Positions 49,640-64,000 of a stretch of 64,000 nt of DNA are shown one piece after another. The position numbers and the translations under genes were made by a program. The stretch's first letter is position 1. Every line of letters starts with the position of its first letter. The notes under the pieces are model-generated. The model searched no databases and was not told the DNA's origin. It saw nothing but the letters and a program-made list of their open reading frames with translations. The stretch comes from Pseudothauera lacus (GTDB lineage Bacteria; Pseudomonadota; Gammaproteobacteria; Burkholderiales; Rhodocyclaceae). The DNA is taken from the NCBI RefSeq assembly GCF_003034845.1, contig NZ_PZKC01000006.1, positions 186,001 to 250,000 on the forward strand, read 5' to 3'.

Positions 49640-50257
49640 CTACTTCAGTCCCGTCGCCAGCAGATAGACCTCGGCGCTGCGATCGCGCGAGGCCTTCGGC
49701 TTGCGCACCTGGACGCTGCGGAAGGCCGCCTGCATCTGTGCACGCAGTTCGTCGAAGCCCTCGCCCTGAAACACCTTCACCAGCATGTTGCCGCCGGGCT
49801 TGAGGTGGCGCTGGGCAAAGTCGAGCGCGAGCTCGCAGAGGTGAATCGAACGCGCCTGGTCCACCGTCGGCACACCTGACATGTTGGGGGCGATGTCGGA
49901 AAGTACAAGGTCCACCGGCGCGCCTTCCAGGCTGGCCTCGAAACGCTCGGCAAAGTCGTTGTCGGTGAAGTCGCCCTGCAGGAAGGCGACCCCGTGGATC
50001 GGCTCCACCGGCAGCAGGTCGAGGGCGAACACCCGCCCTTTGCCGCCAATGCGCTGCACCACCACCTGCGACCACGAACCCGGCGCCGCGCCGAGGTCGA
50101 CGACGGTCATGCCGGTGCGCAGCAGGCGGTCGCGCTCATCGATCTCGATGAGCTTGAAAGCCGCGCGCGAGCGATAGCCCTGGGCCTTGGCCTGCTGGAC
50201 ATAGGGGTCGGTGACGTGCTCCATCATCCAGGCCTTGCTGGTCTTGGTTCGCTTCAT
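49640..50257 (-). CDS. rlmE: 23S rRNA (uridine-2'-O)-methyltransferase RlmE
   Basis: A 205-residue SAM methyltransferase that modifies U2552 in the ribosomal A loop. N-terminus [23 protein letters not shown] site [20 protein letters not shown]; catalytic K-D-K-E set with [26 protein letters not shown] and the C-terminal [12 protein letters not shown]. The start at 50257 was chosen on family homology. It diverges from yhbY over 39 bases. Confidence 0.96.
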   Translation of the reverse strand: MKRTKTSKAWMMEHVTDPYVQQAKAQGYRSRAAFKLIEIDERDRLLRTGMTVVDLGAAPGSWSQVVVQRIGGKGRVFALDLLPVEPIHGVAFLQGDFTDNDFAERFEASLEGAPVDLVLSDIAPNMSGVPTVDQARSIHLCELALDFAQRHLKPGGNMLVKVFQGEGFDELRAQMQAAFRSVQVRKPKASRDRSAEVYLLATGLK

Positions 50258-50296
50258 CGGAGTAGAATCCGTGCCCTGTAAAGATTGAGAAAATCC

Positions 50297-50776
50297 ATGA
50301 TCGAACTGTCCCCCGCCCAGCGCCGCGAACTGCGTGCCCGCGCCCACCACCTGCATCCGGTGGCGAGCATCGCCGGCAACGGCCTGTCGCCCGCCGTGCT
50401 GGCCGAGATCGAAGCCGCACTGCAGGCTCACGAGCTGATCAAGGTGCGCGTCTACGGTGCCGACCGCGATGCCCGCGAAGCCTTGATGAGCGAGCTGTGC
50501 GTCGCCACCGCAGCCGCTGCCGTGCAGCATATCGGCAACATCCTCGTGGTGTGGCGCGAACGCCGCGAGGAAGTGCCGCGCAGTGGCACCACCCCCGCGC
50601 TGCCCAAGGGCGGACGTGCCGCACGCCCGTCTACGGCCAAGTCGGCCGGCGCCTTTGCCGCCGCCGCGCGCCGCGCAGCGCTCAAGCAGGCCGCCAGCGC
50701 ACGCAACAAGCCGGGCCGCCGCGGCACCGCCGGCGGCGCCTTCAAGAGCCCCGGCACGGGCAGCCGTAAGAAGTAA
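50297..50776 (+). CDS. yhbY: YhbY family CRM-domain RNA-binding protein
   Basis: A 159-residue protein. Residues 1-97 are the CRM domain ([49 protein letters not shown]), associated with 50S ribosomal precursors. The remaining 60 residues form a basic Ala/Arg/Lys/Gly-rich tail, longer than in E. coli YhbY (about 97 residues) and probably unstructured RNA-contacting. The only plus-strand gene in this stretch. Confidence 0.92.
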   Translation: MIELSPAQRRELRARAHHLHPVASIAGNGLSPAVLAEIEAALQAHELIKVRVYGADRDAREALMSELCVATAAAAVQHIGNILVVWRERREEVPRSGTTPALPKGGRAARPSTAKSAGAFAAAARRAALKQAASARNKPGRRGTAGGAFKSPGTGSRKK

Positions 50777-50788
50777 CCCGCTACCTGG

Positions 50789-51253
50789 CTACCTGAACAG
50801 CGCGCGCCGGGACACTGCCACGAGGGCAAGACCCAGCACGCTCTGCAACAGATAGAGCACGCTCGACACACCGTGCCAGGTGGCGAAGCGCGCGCGCCAG
50901 GCGCTCTCCATCACTTCCTGTGGCCACGCCATGGCCTTCAGCTCGGCCATCAGCGGCTGGATGCAGAAGAGGATCGCCAGCGCGATGCCGAGCATCAGCA
51001 CCACCAGCCAGAAGGCTGCATTGCGAAATGCCAGCCAGCCTTGGCGCAGACTCATGTAGAGCAACAGCCAGGCCGCGCAGCCCACCCCCAGCCAGCCCAG
51101 CAGGGCGAACAGGCGACCGGCGACGGCGCCGGCGAGGCTGCGGTCGGCAATCATCGCGAACAGCGTCGGCACCACAAGATAGCCGACCACCCACAGACCA
51201 CCGACCCACAGCGTCACCGCGACCAGACTGAGGGTTTCAGCGAGCCTGCGCAT
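50789..51253 (-). CDS. DUF4149 membrane protein
   Basis: A 154-residue protein with four predicted helices (LSLVAVTLWVGGLWVVGYLVVPTLF; LFALLGWLGVGCAAWLLLYM; FWLVVLMLGIALAILFCI; SSVLYLLQSVLGLALVAV). The layout WVGGLW...VVPTLFA fits DUF4149, a family usually found beside greA or yhbY in betaproteobacteria. Function unknown. It lies 4 bases after the greA stop, in the greA operon. Confidence 0.8.
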   Translation of the reverse strand: MRRLAETLSLVAVTLWVGGLWVVGYLVVPTLFAMIADRSLAGAVAGRLFALLGWLGVGCAAWLLLYMSLRQGWLAFRNAAFWLVVLMLGIALAILFCIQPLMAELKAMAWPQEVMESAWRARFATWHGVSSVLYLLQSVLGLALVAVSRRALFR

Positions 51254-51257
51254 CGGT

Positions 51258-51730
51258 TCAGATGTAGCGCACGTCCACCACTTCGTATTCACGCACGCCG
51301 CCGGGGGCCTGCACCTCGGCGATGTCGCCGGCGTACTTGCCGATCAGCGCACGGGCGATGGGCGAGCTGATGGAGATCTTGCCCTGCTTGATGTCGGCCT
51401 CGTCTTCGCCGACGATCTGGTAGGTCACCGTGGTGCCGGCATCCATGTCTTCCAGATCGACGGTAGCGCCGAAGACGCAGCGGCCATCGGCATCGAGCAG
51501 CTTGGGGTCGATGATCTGTGCCGTGGCGAGCTTGCCTTCGAGCTCCATGATGCGGCCTTCGATAAAGCCCTGGCGCTCCTTGGCGGCATCGTACTCGGCG
51601 TTCTCCGAAAGGTCGCCGTGCGAGCGCGCCTCGGCGATCGCGGCGATCACGTTGGGGCGCTCGACGGTCTTCATGCGGTGCAGTTCGGCGCGCAGCAGTT
51701 CGGCACCGGCTACGGTGAGCGGAGTCTTGT

Positions 51731-51734
<4 letters not shown>
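51258..51734 (-). CDS. greA: Transcript cleavage factor GreA
   Basis: A 158-residue protein: an N-terminal coiled coil (residues about 5-75) with the acidic tip [16 protein letters not shown] that inserts into the RNA polymerase secondary channel, and a C-terminal FKBP-like globular domain ([30 protein letters not shown]). Rescues backtracked polymerase. Its ATG overlaps the carB stop by 4 bases. Confidence 0.97.
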
Positions 51735-54958
<3,224 letters not shown>

Positions 54959-55010
54959 TGCCGTATTCTCGAATCGGTGACGGCGGGCCGGGGCCCGCCG
55001 GGGTGAAGTC

Positions 55011-56153
55011 TTACTTGGCCGCTTCGATCATCTTGATGAAGCGGTCGAAGAGGTAGGCGACGTCGTGCGGACCAGGGCTGGCTTCCGGGTGACCCTGGAA
55101 GGAGAAGGCCGGCACGTCGGTACGGGCGATGCCCTGGTTGGTACCGTCGAACAGCGACACGTGGGTGGCACGCAGGGTGGCCGGCATGGTCGCCGGATCC
55201 ACTGCAAAGCCGTGGTTCTGGCTGGTGATCAGCACATTGCCGGTATCCAGGTCCTTCACCGGGTGATTGGCGCCATGATGGCCGGTGGCCATTTTCATGG
55301 TCTTCGCCCCGGAGGCCAGCGCGAGGAGCTGGTGACCCAGGCAGATGCCGAAGGTGGGCACGCGCGCGGCGAGGATCTCGCCGATCGCGGCGATGGCGTA
55401 GTCGCAGGGTTCCGGGTCGCCAGGGCCGTTGGAGAGGAAGACGCCGTCGGGCTTCATCGCCAGCACGTCCTTCGCCGGGGTCTGTGCCGGCACCACGGTG
55501 AGGCGGCAACCGCGCGTGGCGAGCATGCGCAGGATGTTGCGCTTGACGCCGAAGTCGTAGGCCACCACGTGGAAGCGCGGCTTGTCCTGGGTCACGTAAC
55601 CCTCGCCCAGCACCCACTCGCCTTCGTTCCAGGCAAAGGTCTCGGTGGCGCTCACCACCTTGGCCAGATCCATGCCGGCCAGACCGGGGAAGGCACGCGC
55701 CTGGGCGACGGCCGCCTCGGCGTTGAGGGTCTCGCCCACCGCGCCGGTGACGATGCAGCCGGCCTGAGCCCCCTTCTCGCGCAGCACGCGGGTCAGGCGA
55801 CGGGTATCGATGCCGGCGATGGCGACGATGTTCTCCGCCTTCAGGTAGGCGTCGAGGGTCTGCTCCATGCGGAAGTTGGAGGCCAGCAGCGGCAGGTCGC
55901 GGATCACCAGGCCGGCGGCGTGCACGCGATCCGCCTCGACGTCCTCGGCATTCACCCCGGTATTGCCGATATGGGGATAGGTCAGGGTGACGATCTGGCG
56001 ACAGTAGCTGGGGTCGGTGAGGATTTCCTGGTAACCGGACATCGAGGTGTTGAACACCACCTCGCCGACCGTGCTGCCAGGCGCGCCGATTCCCTTGCCG
56101 AAGAAGACCGTCCCGTCGGCAAGCGCGAGAAGGGCAGGCGGGAAAGCAGTCAC
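55011..56153 (-). CDS. carA: Carbamoyl-phosphate synthase small subunit CarA (GTG start)
   Basis: A 380-residue glutaminase subunit. The N-terminal domain includes [41 protein letters not shown] (read in part), and the C-terminal class I amidotransferase triad is Cys in [13 protein letters not shown] with the His/Glu in [13 protein letters not shown]. The GTG at 56153 with AGGAG 7 bases upstream is the likely start; the frame remains open to 56306. First gene of carA-carB-greA. Confidence 0.96.
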   Translation of the reverse strand: MTAFPPALLALADGTVFFGKGIGAPGSTVGEVVFNTSMSGYQEILTDPSYCRQIVTLTYPHIGNTGVNAEDVEADRVHAAGLVIRDLPLLASNFRMEQTLDAYLKAENIVAIAGIDTRRLTRVLREKGAQAGCIVTGAVGETLNAEAAVAQARAFPGLAGMDLAKVVSATETFAWNEGEWVLGEGYVTQDKPRFHVVAYDFGVKRNILRMLATRGCRLTVVPAQTPAKDVLAMKPDGVFLSNGPGDPEPCDYAIAAIGEILAARVPTFGICLGHQLLALASGAKTMKMATGHHGANHPVKDLDTGNVLITSQNHGFAVDPATMPATLRATHVSLFDGTNQGIARTDVPAFSFQGHPEASPGPHDVAYLFDRFIKMIEAAK

Positions 56154-56229
56154 GAGAAACTCCTGAATTGAACCGGTGTGAACACGGACGGAGCGCGCCG
56201 GCGCACGCAACTGGCTTCGTCCATATGTG

Positions 56230-56261
56230 AAAAAACGGGACCGCCCGCCTGGGCCATCCCG
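56230..56261 (-). terminator. Terminator between the hybrid kinase and carA
   Basis: On the minus strand CGGGA...TCCCG (56261-56236) encloses an inner GCCC-AGGC-GGGC hairpin and is followed by six T residues (56235-56230). It lies about 70 bases past the kinase stop and 77 bases before the carA start. It probably ends the dapB-kinase transcript; an attenuator role for carA is a less likely alternative. Confidence 0.65.
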
Positions 56262-56332
56262 CTGAATAATCTTTGGAATCTTACCATTTTGGTGCGCCCG
56301 AGGCAACGCACGGGGCAGCCCCGGGCGGCGCT

Positions 56333-58861
56333 TCAGCGCCGGCGCAGATGGGGGCGCAGGTTGTTGGCGAGGAGGTTCAGCTCGCGCAGCAGGTCGGCCA
56401 CCGGCTCGCCGCCGACGGCGGGGTCCTCGTTGCGCGCGCAGGCCTCCAGGCGGCGCGCGGCCTTCTCCGCGCGCGAACCGCCGAAAATGCCTACCGAACC
56501 CTTGATGGCGTGCGCCAGCTCGCTGAGGCGGCGGAAGTCAGCCGTTTCGCCAGCGACCCGCAGCGCGGAGATGTTGCCGCCGAGGTCGCGGAAGAATATC
56601 TGCAGCAACTGCTCGACCGCCTCATCGTCGCCGTCGAGCAGTTCACGGGTGTGGGCAAGATTGGCCACCTCGTCGGCGCCCTGCGCAACCGCCGCGGCGC
56701 CGATGTCGAGGAGGCTGCGATCGGCAACATCACTCAGCTCTGCAGCCATCTCGTCGTGGCGGCGGCGGGCACGTTCGATGGTCGCCAGCAGCTCCGCCGG
56801 ACGCACCGGCTTGGAGACGTAGTCGTCCATGCCGGCCTCCAGGCAGCGCTCGCGGTCGCCCTCCATGGCGTGCGCGGTCATCGCCACGATGGGGATGGCC
56901 TGCCAGCGCCCGGACATCGCCCAGCTGCGCCGGGCTTCGCGCGCGCGTATCGCCTGGGTGGCCTCGAAACCGCCCATCACCGGCATCTGCACATCCATCA
57001 GGATGAGGTCGAAATGGCCGTGATCGAAGGCGTCGACCGCCTCCTCGCCGTTATTGACCACGGTGACGCGGTGCCCGGCGCGCTCCAGGATGCGCGTGGC
57101 AACGGTCTGATTGACCGGATTGTCTTCCGCCAGCAGGACCTCGAGAACCTCGTTGCGGACCTCGACGAAGCCCTCGCCCTCGGCCAGCGTGGCGCTCGGG
57201 TCGAAGGCCAGAAAGGCGTCATCGAGCGCGTCCTCGCCACCGCTGCGGGCGAGCTGGAGGGCTTCGACCAGGTCTTCGAGCGAGAACGGTTTCGACATCC
57301 GTGTTTCCAGCCCCAGCTCGCGACAGCGGGCCAGATCGCGGCGCAGCACGTGGCTGTCGAGCAGCACCACCATGCGGTCGAGCCAGGGGGTGACGCTGCG
57401 GTAGCGCTCGGCCAGCACAAAGCCGCCGGGCGGCGGCAGGGCAGCGTCCATGAGCACGAAGTCGACCGGATCGCGGCCGTCGCGCGCCGCCTCCAGCGCC
57501 GCCACCAGCGCCTCGGCATCGGCGAGCAGTTCGGCACGCAGGCCGGCGGCCGCCAGCCGGCGCGCCAGCATCGCGGCAAAGGCGGTGTTGCGCGCCGCCA
57601 CCAGCACGCGCGCACCGGCCAGGTCGCCGACACGCAGCACGCGCGCCTCCTCCATCACCTGCAACTGGGCGGTAAAACTGAAGCGACTGCCCTCGCCTTC
57701 CCGGCTGCTGACCGTGAGCCGCCCGCCCATCAGCTCGACCAGATGACTGCAGATCGCCAGCCCGAGGCCGGTACCGCCGTACTTGCGGGTCGTCGAGCTA
57801 TCGGCCTGCGCAAAGGCGGCAAAGATGCTGCCCTGCTTGTCGGCGGGGATGCCGATGCCGGTGTCGCGCACGGTGAAGCGCAGCGCCAGCTCGTCGGCGC
57901 TGCGGCGCTCGACGCCGACACCGACTTCGATCTCGCCTTCGGCGGTGAACTTGATGGCGTTGCCGATCAGGTTGAGCAGCACCTGGCGGATGCGCCCGGG
58001 ATCGCCGCGCAGGACCGCCGGCACCTCGTCGGCGACCTCGAACCAGATCTCCAGCCCCTTTTCGTGGGCGCGCAGGGCGAGCGACTTGAGCGTCTCGGCG
58101 ACCACCGCGGCGGGCGAGAAGTCGATGCGCTCCAGGCTCAGCTTGCCGGCTTCGATCTTGGAGAAGTCGAGAATGTCGTTGATGATGGTGAGCAGGGCTT
58201 CGCCCGAGCTCTTCACCGTCAGCAGGTACTCGCGCTGCTCGTCGTCGAGGTCGGAGTCGAGCAGCAGATCGGTCATGCCGAGGATGCCATTCATCGGCGT
58301 GCGGATTTCGTGGCTCATGTTGGCAAGAAACTCGCCCTTGGCACGGCTGGCCGCTTCCGCGGCCTCCTTGGCCTGCAGCAGCTCGAGCTCGCGGCTCTTG
58401 CGCCCGGAGATGTCGCGCCACGCTCCCATCAGGCGCTGCCAGCGGCCGTCGGCACCACGGTGCATGGCCTGGCCGCGCACCTGCAGCCACTTCCACCCGC
58501 CGTCGCGGCTGCGCACCCGGCATTCGGCCTCGAACACCGGCAGGTCGCCACGCAGGTGGCTGCGCAGCAACTGCTGCATGGCCCCGGCGTCATCGGCATG
58601 GATCAGTTTCACCCAGGCATCGATGGCCGCCTCGGGTTCGTCGCCAGGCCCGAAGAGCGCCTGCCACTGCTTGTCCACCTGCACCCGGCCGGCGAGCAGA
58701 TCCCAGTCCCACAACCCGCTGGCGGTGTTGTGCAGGGCCAGGTCGAGACGCGCACGCGCCTCGGCAAGCTCGCTCTCAAGGCGTTCGTTCTCCGCCGCCA
58801 GCGCCTGCAGGCGCCGGTCTTCGGCTGCGCTGTGGGGGCCGGCCGCGGCGGGGTCGCTCAT
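56333..58861 (-). CDS. Soluble PAS hybrid histidine kinase with HPt domain
   Basis: An 842-residue BarA/ArcB-style phosphorelay protein without membrane helices. Order: coiled coil (about 15-40), PAS (40-160), H-box [19 protein letters not shown], ATPase (N-box [12 protein letters not shown]-box [11 protein letters not shown]), a first receiver lacking the N-terminal acidic pair (VLVAARN) but keeping DAALP and SKPF, a second intact receiver ([28 protein letters not shown]), and an HPt domain with [15 protein letters not shown]. The signal and partner are unknown. It starts 4 bases after the dapB stop. Confidence 0.9.
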   Translation of the reverse strand: MSDPAAAGPHSAAEDRRLQALAAENERLESELAEARARLDLALHNTASGLWDWDLLAGRVQVDKQWQALFGPGDEPEAAIDAWVKLIHADDAGAMQQLLRSHLRGDLPVFEAECRVRSRDGGWKWLQVRGQAMHRGADGRWQRLMGAWRDISGRKSRELELLQAKEAAEAASRAKGEFLANMSHEIRTPMNGILGMTDLLLDSDLDDEQREYLLTVKSSGEALLTIINDILDFSKIEAGKLSLERIDFSPAAVVAETLKSLALRAHEKGLEIWFEVADEVPAVLRGDPGRIRQVLLNLIGNAIKFTAEGEIEVGVGVERRSADELALRFTVRDTGIGIPADKQGSIFAAFAQADSSTTRKYGGTGLGLAICSHLVELMGGRLTVSSREGEGSRFSFTAQLQVMEEARVLRVGDLAGARVLVAARNTAFAAMLARRLAAAGLRAELLADAEALVAALEAARDGRDPVDFVLMDAALPPPGGFVLAERYRSVTPWLDRMVVLLDSHVLRRDLARCRELGLETRMSKPFSLEDLVEALQLARSGGEDALDDAFLAFDPSATLAEGEGFVEVRNEVLEVLLAEDNPVNQTVATRILERAGHRVTVVNNGEEAVDAFDHGHFDLILMDVQMPVMGGFEATQAIRAREARRSWAMSGRWQAIPIVAMTAHAMEGDRERCLEAGMDDYVSKPVRPAELLATIERARRRHDEMAAELSDVADRSLLDIGAAAVAQGADEVANLAHTRELLDGDDEAVEQLLQIFFRDLGGNISALRVAGETADFRRLSELAHAIKGSVGIFGGSRAEKAARRLEACARNEDPAVGGEPVADLLRELNLLANNLRPHLRRR

Positions 58862-58864
58862 GAC

Positions 58865-60140
<1,276 letters not shown>

Positions 60141-60275
60141 GGATGGGATCTTGGTTGGTGCGCCGGTTGGCGCAACGTTCTCAGGCTGGATTAAAAAATA
60201 TATCATAGCGTGACCGGGGCGGCCGCGTTTGTGCAAGCATGGCCGTCAATCCAAGCCCCTCCCCGACAGGCGACC

Positions 60276-60710
60276 ATGACCGACAATTCTCAGAACCTCA
60301 AAAGTATCGGCCTCAAGGCGACCTATCCGCGTCTGCGGATCCTCGACCTGTTCCAGAACTCCGAACAGCGCCACCTCACCGCCGAGGACGTCTACCGCCT
60401 GCTGATGAACGAAGGCATGGACATCGGTCTCGCCACGGTCTATCGCGTGCTGACCCAGTTCGAGCAGGCTGGCCTGCTCGAACGTCACTACTTCGAGGCC
60501 GGCAAGGCGGTGTTCGAACTGCACGAAGGCGGCCACCACGACCATCTGGTGTGCCTGCAGTGCGGCAAGGTGGAGGAGTTCTACGATCCCGAGATCGAAC
60601 GCCGCCAGAATGCCATCGCCGAGGAGCGCGGCTTCCGCGTCAAGGAGCATGCGCTCTACCTGTACGCCGAGTGCACCAAGGACAAGTGCCCCAACAAGGG
60701 CGGCGCCTGA
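60276..60710 (+). CDS. fur: Ferric uptake regulator Fur
   Basis: A 144-residue metal-dependent repressor. The winged helix includes [28 protein letters not shown] and [21 protein letters not shown]; metal sites use the His-rich [18 protein letters not shown] and the C-terminal CTKDKC. It represses iron uptake under iron sufficiency. The ATG at 60276 gives [14 protein letters not shown]; the long upstream frame is not Fur-like. Confidence 0.97.
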   Translation: MTDNSQNLKSIGLKATYPRLRILDLFQNSEQRHLTAEDVYRLLMNEGMDIGLATVYRVLTQFEQAGLLERHYFEAGKAVFELHEGGHHDHLVCLQCGKVEEFYDPEIERRQNAIAEERGFRVKEHALYLYAECTKDKCPNKGGA

Positions 60711-60789
60711 TTTCACACTGTTTGACCCGCCGCCACGCCCGCCCGCGCTATAAAGAGCGGGATTTCACCACTTACCGGGGAGTACGGGC

Positions 60790-61038
60790 ATGAGCTGGAT
60801 CTTCACCGTCGTGATCGGCGGCATCGTCGGCTGGCTGGCCAGCATCATCATGAAGACCAACGCCCAGATGGGCCTGATCGCCAACGTGCTGGTCGGCATC
60901 GCCGGTTCGGCACTGGGCTTCTGGCTCGCCGGGCTGGTCGGCATCAACGCCGCCGGCGGCCTGCTGCGCTTTGCCGTTGCCATCGGCGGCGCCGCGCTGC
61001 TGATCTTCATCCTGCGCCGCCTCGGGGTCTTCCGCTAG
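60790..61038 (+). CDS. GlsB/YeaQ/YmgE family small membrane protein
   Basis: An 82-residue protein with three hydrophobic segments and Gly-rich motifs (VIGGIVGWLASIIMKTNAQMGLIANVLVGIAGSALGFWLAG read in overlapping parts) typical of the transglycosylase-associated/GlsB stress family. GGGGAG 8 bases upstream (60777-60782). Function unclear, often stress-induced. Its stop TAG abuts the inverted-repeat element. Confidence 0.9.
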   Translation: MSWIFTVVIGGIVGWLASIIMKTNAQMGLIANVLVGIAGSALGFWLAGLVGINAAGGLLRFAVAIGGAALLIFILRRLGVFR

Positions 61039-61040
61039 CT

Positions 61041-61220
61041 AGCCCGCATTTCTCACGCCCTCACGTCGCGAGGGGGTCGAGGCGCCGCCGTGGTGCGCCG
61101 CACGGACCGATCGACGCCGAAGGCGTAGCTGACACTACGTCGAGGCGGCGTGAGGGAGTACGGCGTACCACGGCGAGTGCATCGGCACCCGCAGCAGGGA
61201 TGGTGTGAGAAATGCGGGCT
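61041..61220. repeat. Inverted-repeat (MITE-like) element between glsB and recN
   Basis: A 180-base block bounded by AGCCCGCATTTCTCAC (61041-61056) and its perfect inverse complement (61205-61220), with CTAG just outside both ends (61035-61038 and 61221-61224). An inner 8-base pair CCCTCACG / CGTGAGGG (61058 and 61149) nests inside. No ORF worth calling. Arms 148 bases apart argue against a simple terminator. Family not identified. Confidence 0.65.
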
Positions 61221-61239
61221 CTAGACGCCTGTCGGCCCC

Positions 61240-62907
61240 TCAGGCTGCCCCCGCTGCGCCGAGCATCTCGGCGGCATGGCTGCGCGTGGTGGCGGTGATG
61301 TTCACGCCGCCCAGCATGCGGGCGATCTCTTCCACCCGCGCGCCCTCGTCGAGCACCACGACACGGCTCAGCACCTCGCCGTCGCGCTCGGCCTTGGCGA
61401 TGTTCCACTGCCAGTCCGCGCACGCCGCCACCTGCGGCAGGTGGGTGACGCACAGCACCTGACGTTCGCGCCCGAGCTCGCGCAGCATGCGCCCGACGAT
61501 CTCGGCCACGCCACCACCGACACCGACATCGACCTCGTCGAAGATCATCGTCGGCGTCGCCGCATCGCGGCTGGTGATCACCTGGATGGCCAGCCCGATG
61601 CGTGACAGCTCACCCCCCGAAGCCACGCGGGCGAGCGGACGCAGAGGCTGGCTGGGATTGGCGGCGACGCGGAATTCGACCTCCTCGCGGCCGTGCGCCC
61701 CTCCTTCGGCGACCTCCGTCAGCGCCACCTCGAAGCGCCCGCCAGCCATCGCCAGACCCTGCATGGCGGCACTGATGCGCTCGCTGAGCGCTGCCGCAGC
61801 GGGTGCACGCAAGGCGCTCAGGCGCTGCGCGCAAACCTCGTAGGCAGCCCGCGCCTCGGTCTCGGCGGCGGCCAGCCGGGCCGGGTCGGCGCCCAGCTCG
61901 AGCTCTTCGAGGCGCGCCCGCCACTGGCCGAGCAGTGCCGGCAGCTCTTCCGGGGCGACGCGGTGCTTGCGCGCCATGTCGGTCACCGCACCGATGCGCG
62001 CCTCGATCTCGGCCAGGCGCTGAGGATCGAGATCAACGCGTTCGCGGTAGCGGCGCAGCGCATGCAAGGCCTCGTCGGCCTGAATGGCCGCAGAGCCAAG
62101 CAGTTCGCTGACTGCGCCGAGCTCGCCGTCGATCGCCGCGAGCGCATCGATGCGCACGCCGAGGCGGCCGAGCAGCGGCGCGGCGGCAAAATCCCCCTCG
62201 CCAAGGGCGGCGAGAACCTCGTCGGCCCCCTCCATCAGCGCCGCTGCGTGCGCCAGGCGACCGTGCTCGTGGTTGAGCTCGGCCCATTCGGTGGCATCGA
62301 AGGCCAGCGCGGCGAGCTCGTCGACCTGCCAGCCGAGCAGCTCGCGCTCGCGTGCCGTGGCGGCATTGTCGCGCTCGGCACCCTCCCGTCGCGCCCTCGC
62401 CTGCTGCCACTGCCGATACGCGGCAGCCACCGCCGCGGCAGCCTCGGCAGCACCGGCATGGGTATCGAGCAACTGGCGCTGGGCATCGCCGCGCAGCAGG
62501 GCATGGTGGGCGTGCTGGCCGTGGATGTCGCACAGGTGTTCGCCGAGCTCGCGCAACTGGTTGAGCGCCACCGCACTGCCGTTCAGCCACGCCCGCGAAC
62601 GCCCGCCGGCTTCCACCACGCGGCGCAGGATGAGGGCGCCATCCTCGACCTCGATGGCCTGCTCATCCAGCCATGCGCGCAGCGCCGCCGACGGCGGCAG
62701 ATCGAACTCGGCGCTGATCTCGGCGCGCTCGCGCCCGACGCGCACCGCACTGGCATCGGCGCGGTCGCCGAGGACGAGGCCGAGGGCATCGAGGAGGATG
62801 GACTTGCCGGCACCGGTCTCGCCGGTAAGGGCGCCGAAACCGGCCTCGAAATCAAGTTCGAGGCGATCGACGATGACGAAGTCACGGATGGTCAGACGGC
62901 GCAGCAT
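61240..62907 (-). CDS. recN: DNA repair protein RecN
   Basis: A 555-residue SMC-like ATPase for double-strand break repair. N-terminal LRRLTIRDFVIVDRLELDFEAGF with Walker A GETGAGKS, a long coiled coil (about 155-350), then signature ASGGELSRIGLAIQVI and Walker B MIFDEVDVGVGG. It lies 15 bases after the nadK stop, a conserved pairing. Confidence 0.97.
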   Translation of the reverse strand: MLRRLTIRDFVIVDRLELDFEAGFGALTGETGAGKSILLDALGLVLGDRADASAVRVGRERAEISAEFDLPPSAALRAWLDEQAIEVEDGALILRRVVEAGGRSRAWLNGSAVALNQLRELGEHLCDIHGQHAHHALLRGDAQRQLLDTHAGAAEAAAAVAAAYRQWQQARARREGAERDNAATARERELLGWQVDELAALAFDATEWAELNHEHGRLAHAAALMEGADEVLAALGEGDFAAAPLLGRLGVRIDALAAIDGELGAVSELLGSAAIQADEALHALRRYRERVDLDPQRLAEIEARIGAVTDMARKHRVAPEELPALLGQWRARLEELELGADPARLAAAETEARAAYEVCAQRLSALRAPAAAALSERISAAMQGLAMAGGRFEVALTEVAEGGAHGREEVEFRVAANPSQPLRPLARVASGGELSRIGLAIQVITSRDAATPTMIFDEVDVGVGGGVAEIVGRMLRELGRERQVLCVTHLPQVAACADWQWNIAKAERDGEVLSRVVVLDEGARVEEIARMLGGVNITATTRSHAAEMLGAAGAA

Positions 62908-62922
62908 GGTGGCGGACGAACC

Positions 62923-63807
62923 TCAGGGGTGGCGCGGCGCTGCACTCCAGTGCAGCTTCTCGCGCAGCATGGCGAAATAGCTGTAGCCCTCGGGATGCAG
63001 CAGGCGCACCTGCAGCGGCGAGCGGGTGATGCGCAGGCAGTCGCCGGCACGGGCGTCGAAACGCGCCTGGCCGTCGAAGTGAACGCGCGCATCGTGCGGC
63101 GGCAGCAGGGTGAGATCGACGCGGCAGTCGTCTGGCAGGGTCACCGGGCGCGCGGTGAGCGCGTGCGGGCACAACGGCACGATGGCGATGCCGCCTACGC
63201 GCGGATGGAGGATGGGGCCGTTGGAAGACAGCGCATAGGCCGTCGACCCGGTCGGCGTGCTGACGATCATGCCGTCGGAACGCTGGGTGTAGACGAATTC
63301 GCCGTCGATGGCGAGGTCGAACTCGATCATCCGCCCGAGATCGCCCTTGTTGATCACCACGTCGTTGAGCGCCAGGGTATGGAAGACGCGCTCGTCGCCG
63401 CGCAACACCTCGGCGGCGAGCATGCTGCGGCACTCGGCGACATAGCGCCCGTCGATGATCTCGGCGATGCGCTCGCAGGCATCCTCGCGTGCGATGTCGG
63501 TAAGGAAACCCAGCCGTCCCTGGTTGACGCCGACCAGCGGCACCTCGTGAGCGGCCAGGCGACGCGCCGTGTTGAGCATGGTGCCGTCGCCACCGAGGAC
63601 CACGGCAAGATCGGCGCGCGCGCCGATGTCTTCATAGGTGGCGAGGGCGAAATCGCCGCCCGCGCCGATCGCACTCGCTGTGCCCTGCTCGATCAGCACG
63701 CCCACTCCGCGGCCGCGCAGGAAGGCGGCGAGCTGCAGCACCGACTCGGCGACGTCGGGGCTCTGGTACTTGCCGATCAGTGCGATGGTGGAGAAGGTCT
63801 GGGCCAT
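62923..63807 (-). CDS. nadK: NAD kinase NadK
   Basis: A 294-residue enzyme phosphorylating NAD to [15 protein letters not shown] is the diphosphate-binding motif, [18 protein letters not shown] and [22 protein letters not shown] the NAD-binding segments. Followed by recN; divergent from hrcA. Confidence 0.97.
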   Translation of the reverse strand: MAQTFSTIALIGKYQSPDVAESVLQLAAFLRGRGVGVLIEQGTASAIGAGGDFALATYEDIGARADLAVVLGGDGTMLNTARRLAAHEVPLVGVNQGRLGFLTDIAREDACERIAEIIDGRYVAECRSMLAAEVLRGDERVFHTLALNDVVINKGDLGRMIEFDLAIDGEFVYTQRSDGMIVSTPTGSTAYALSSNGPILHPRVGGIAIVPLCPHALTARPVTLPDDCRVDLTLLPPHDARVHFDGQARFDARAGDCLRITRSPLQVRLLHPEGYSYFAMLREKLHWSAAPRHP

Positions 63808-63902
63808 GGCGGAGAATTAAACCACAACCACCCGCGGCAATGGCACACGGCACGCGTCACGCCCTCCACTGGGCGGCAAACCGCGCTATATTCAGCCCCA
63901 TC

Positions 63903-64000
63903 ATGAACGCTTCGCTCGACCCCCGCTCGCAGATCCTCCTCAAGACGCTCATCGAGCGCTACATCGTCGAAGGCCAACCGGTCGGCTCGCGCGCCCTGTC
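63903..64000 (+). CDS. hrcA: Heat-inducible transcription repressor HrcA, N-terminal fragment
   Basis: The first 32 codons before the right edge read [20 protein letters not shown] then [13 protein letters not shown], the HrcA winged-helix start. HrcA represses chaperone operons through CIRCE; no CIRCE copy is visible in the 95-base gap to nadK. A TATATT (63889-63894) just upstream could be a -10 box. The nadK/hrcA divergence is typical of betaproteobacteria. Confidence 0.88.
   Translation, partial: MNASLDPRSQILLKTLIERYIVEGQPVGSRAL

Noticed and set aside
61041-61220. Bidirectional terminator between glsB and recN
   Set aside because: The 16-base arms are about 148 bases apart and no T-run follows either arm; an insertion-type element explains it better.

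Overview
The window is high-GC bacterial chromosome. Gene content and order point to a betaproteobacterium, most likely Rhodocyclales (the Azoarcus/Aromatoleum/Thauera group). The evidence is a complete 14-subunit-type nuo operon behind secG and a tRNA-Leu, the run carA-carB-greA-(rlmE/yhbY)-ftsH-folP-glmM-pstSCAB, and the pairs dapB-bamE/fur and recN-nadK/hrcA. The genus is an inference; no rRNA is present.

Layout. (1) 1-13.97 kb, minus strand: respiratory complex I (nuoA to nuoL, with the first codons of nuoM), tRNA-Leu(GAG), secG, tpiA and a secreted retropepsin-like protease. (2) 14.2-19.8 kb, plus strand: an arsenic resistance operon arsR-arsC-arsD-arsA-acr3, followed by a secreted metallo-beta-lactamase-fold protein and a DUF2789 protein. 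(3) 19.8-22.0 kb: dsbB and a periplasmic rhodanese (minus) and an MFS permease (plus). (4) 22.1-24.2 kb: a decayed phosphate-type binding protein/chemoreceptor fusion with an internal stop and a frameshift. (5) 24.2-36.0 kb: an anaerobic arsenite oxidase (Arx) locus. The sensory operon arxX-arxS-arxR (minus) diverges from arxB'-arxA-arxB-arxC-arxD (plus). The plus-strand operon continues through three translationally coupled genes: a membrane-anchored monohaem cytochrome c, a SlyD/FkpB-like isomerase and a small secreted protein. (6) 36.1-38.7 kb: a SAM methyltransferase, a membrane FKBP and a Sel1-repeat protein. (7) 38.8-64 kb: housekeeping genes: pstSCAB, glmM, folP, ftsH, rlmE, yhbY, greA, carAB, a hybrid kinase, dapB, bamE, fur, a GlsB-type protein, recN, nadK and the start of hrcA.

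How the parts work together. Arx oxidises arsenite to arsenate in the periplasm and passes electrons through ArxB and ArxC to the quinone pool, possibly also to the adjacent cytochrome. ArxX (binding protein), ArxS (kinase) and ArxR (a sigma54 activator with a GAFTGA motif) should switch the operon on when arsenite is present. I see a sigma54-type -24/-12 element and two matching palindromes upstream of arxB' that fit this control. The ars operon deals with cytoplasmic arsenic: ArsC reduces arsenate, ArsD/ArsA handle arsenite, and Acr3 exports it. The neighbouring Pst system takes up phosphate, and incidentally arsenate.

Most distinctive findings: the arx regulatory region; a 19-codon micro-ORF with a strong Shine-Dalgarno between arxB' and arxA; the cytochrome/isomerase/small-protein extension of the arx operon; a 314-bp MITE-like element that supplies the folP stop codon; and a second inverted-repeat element between glsB and recN.
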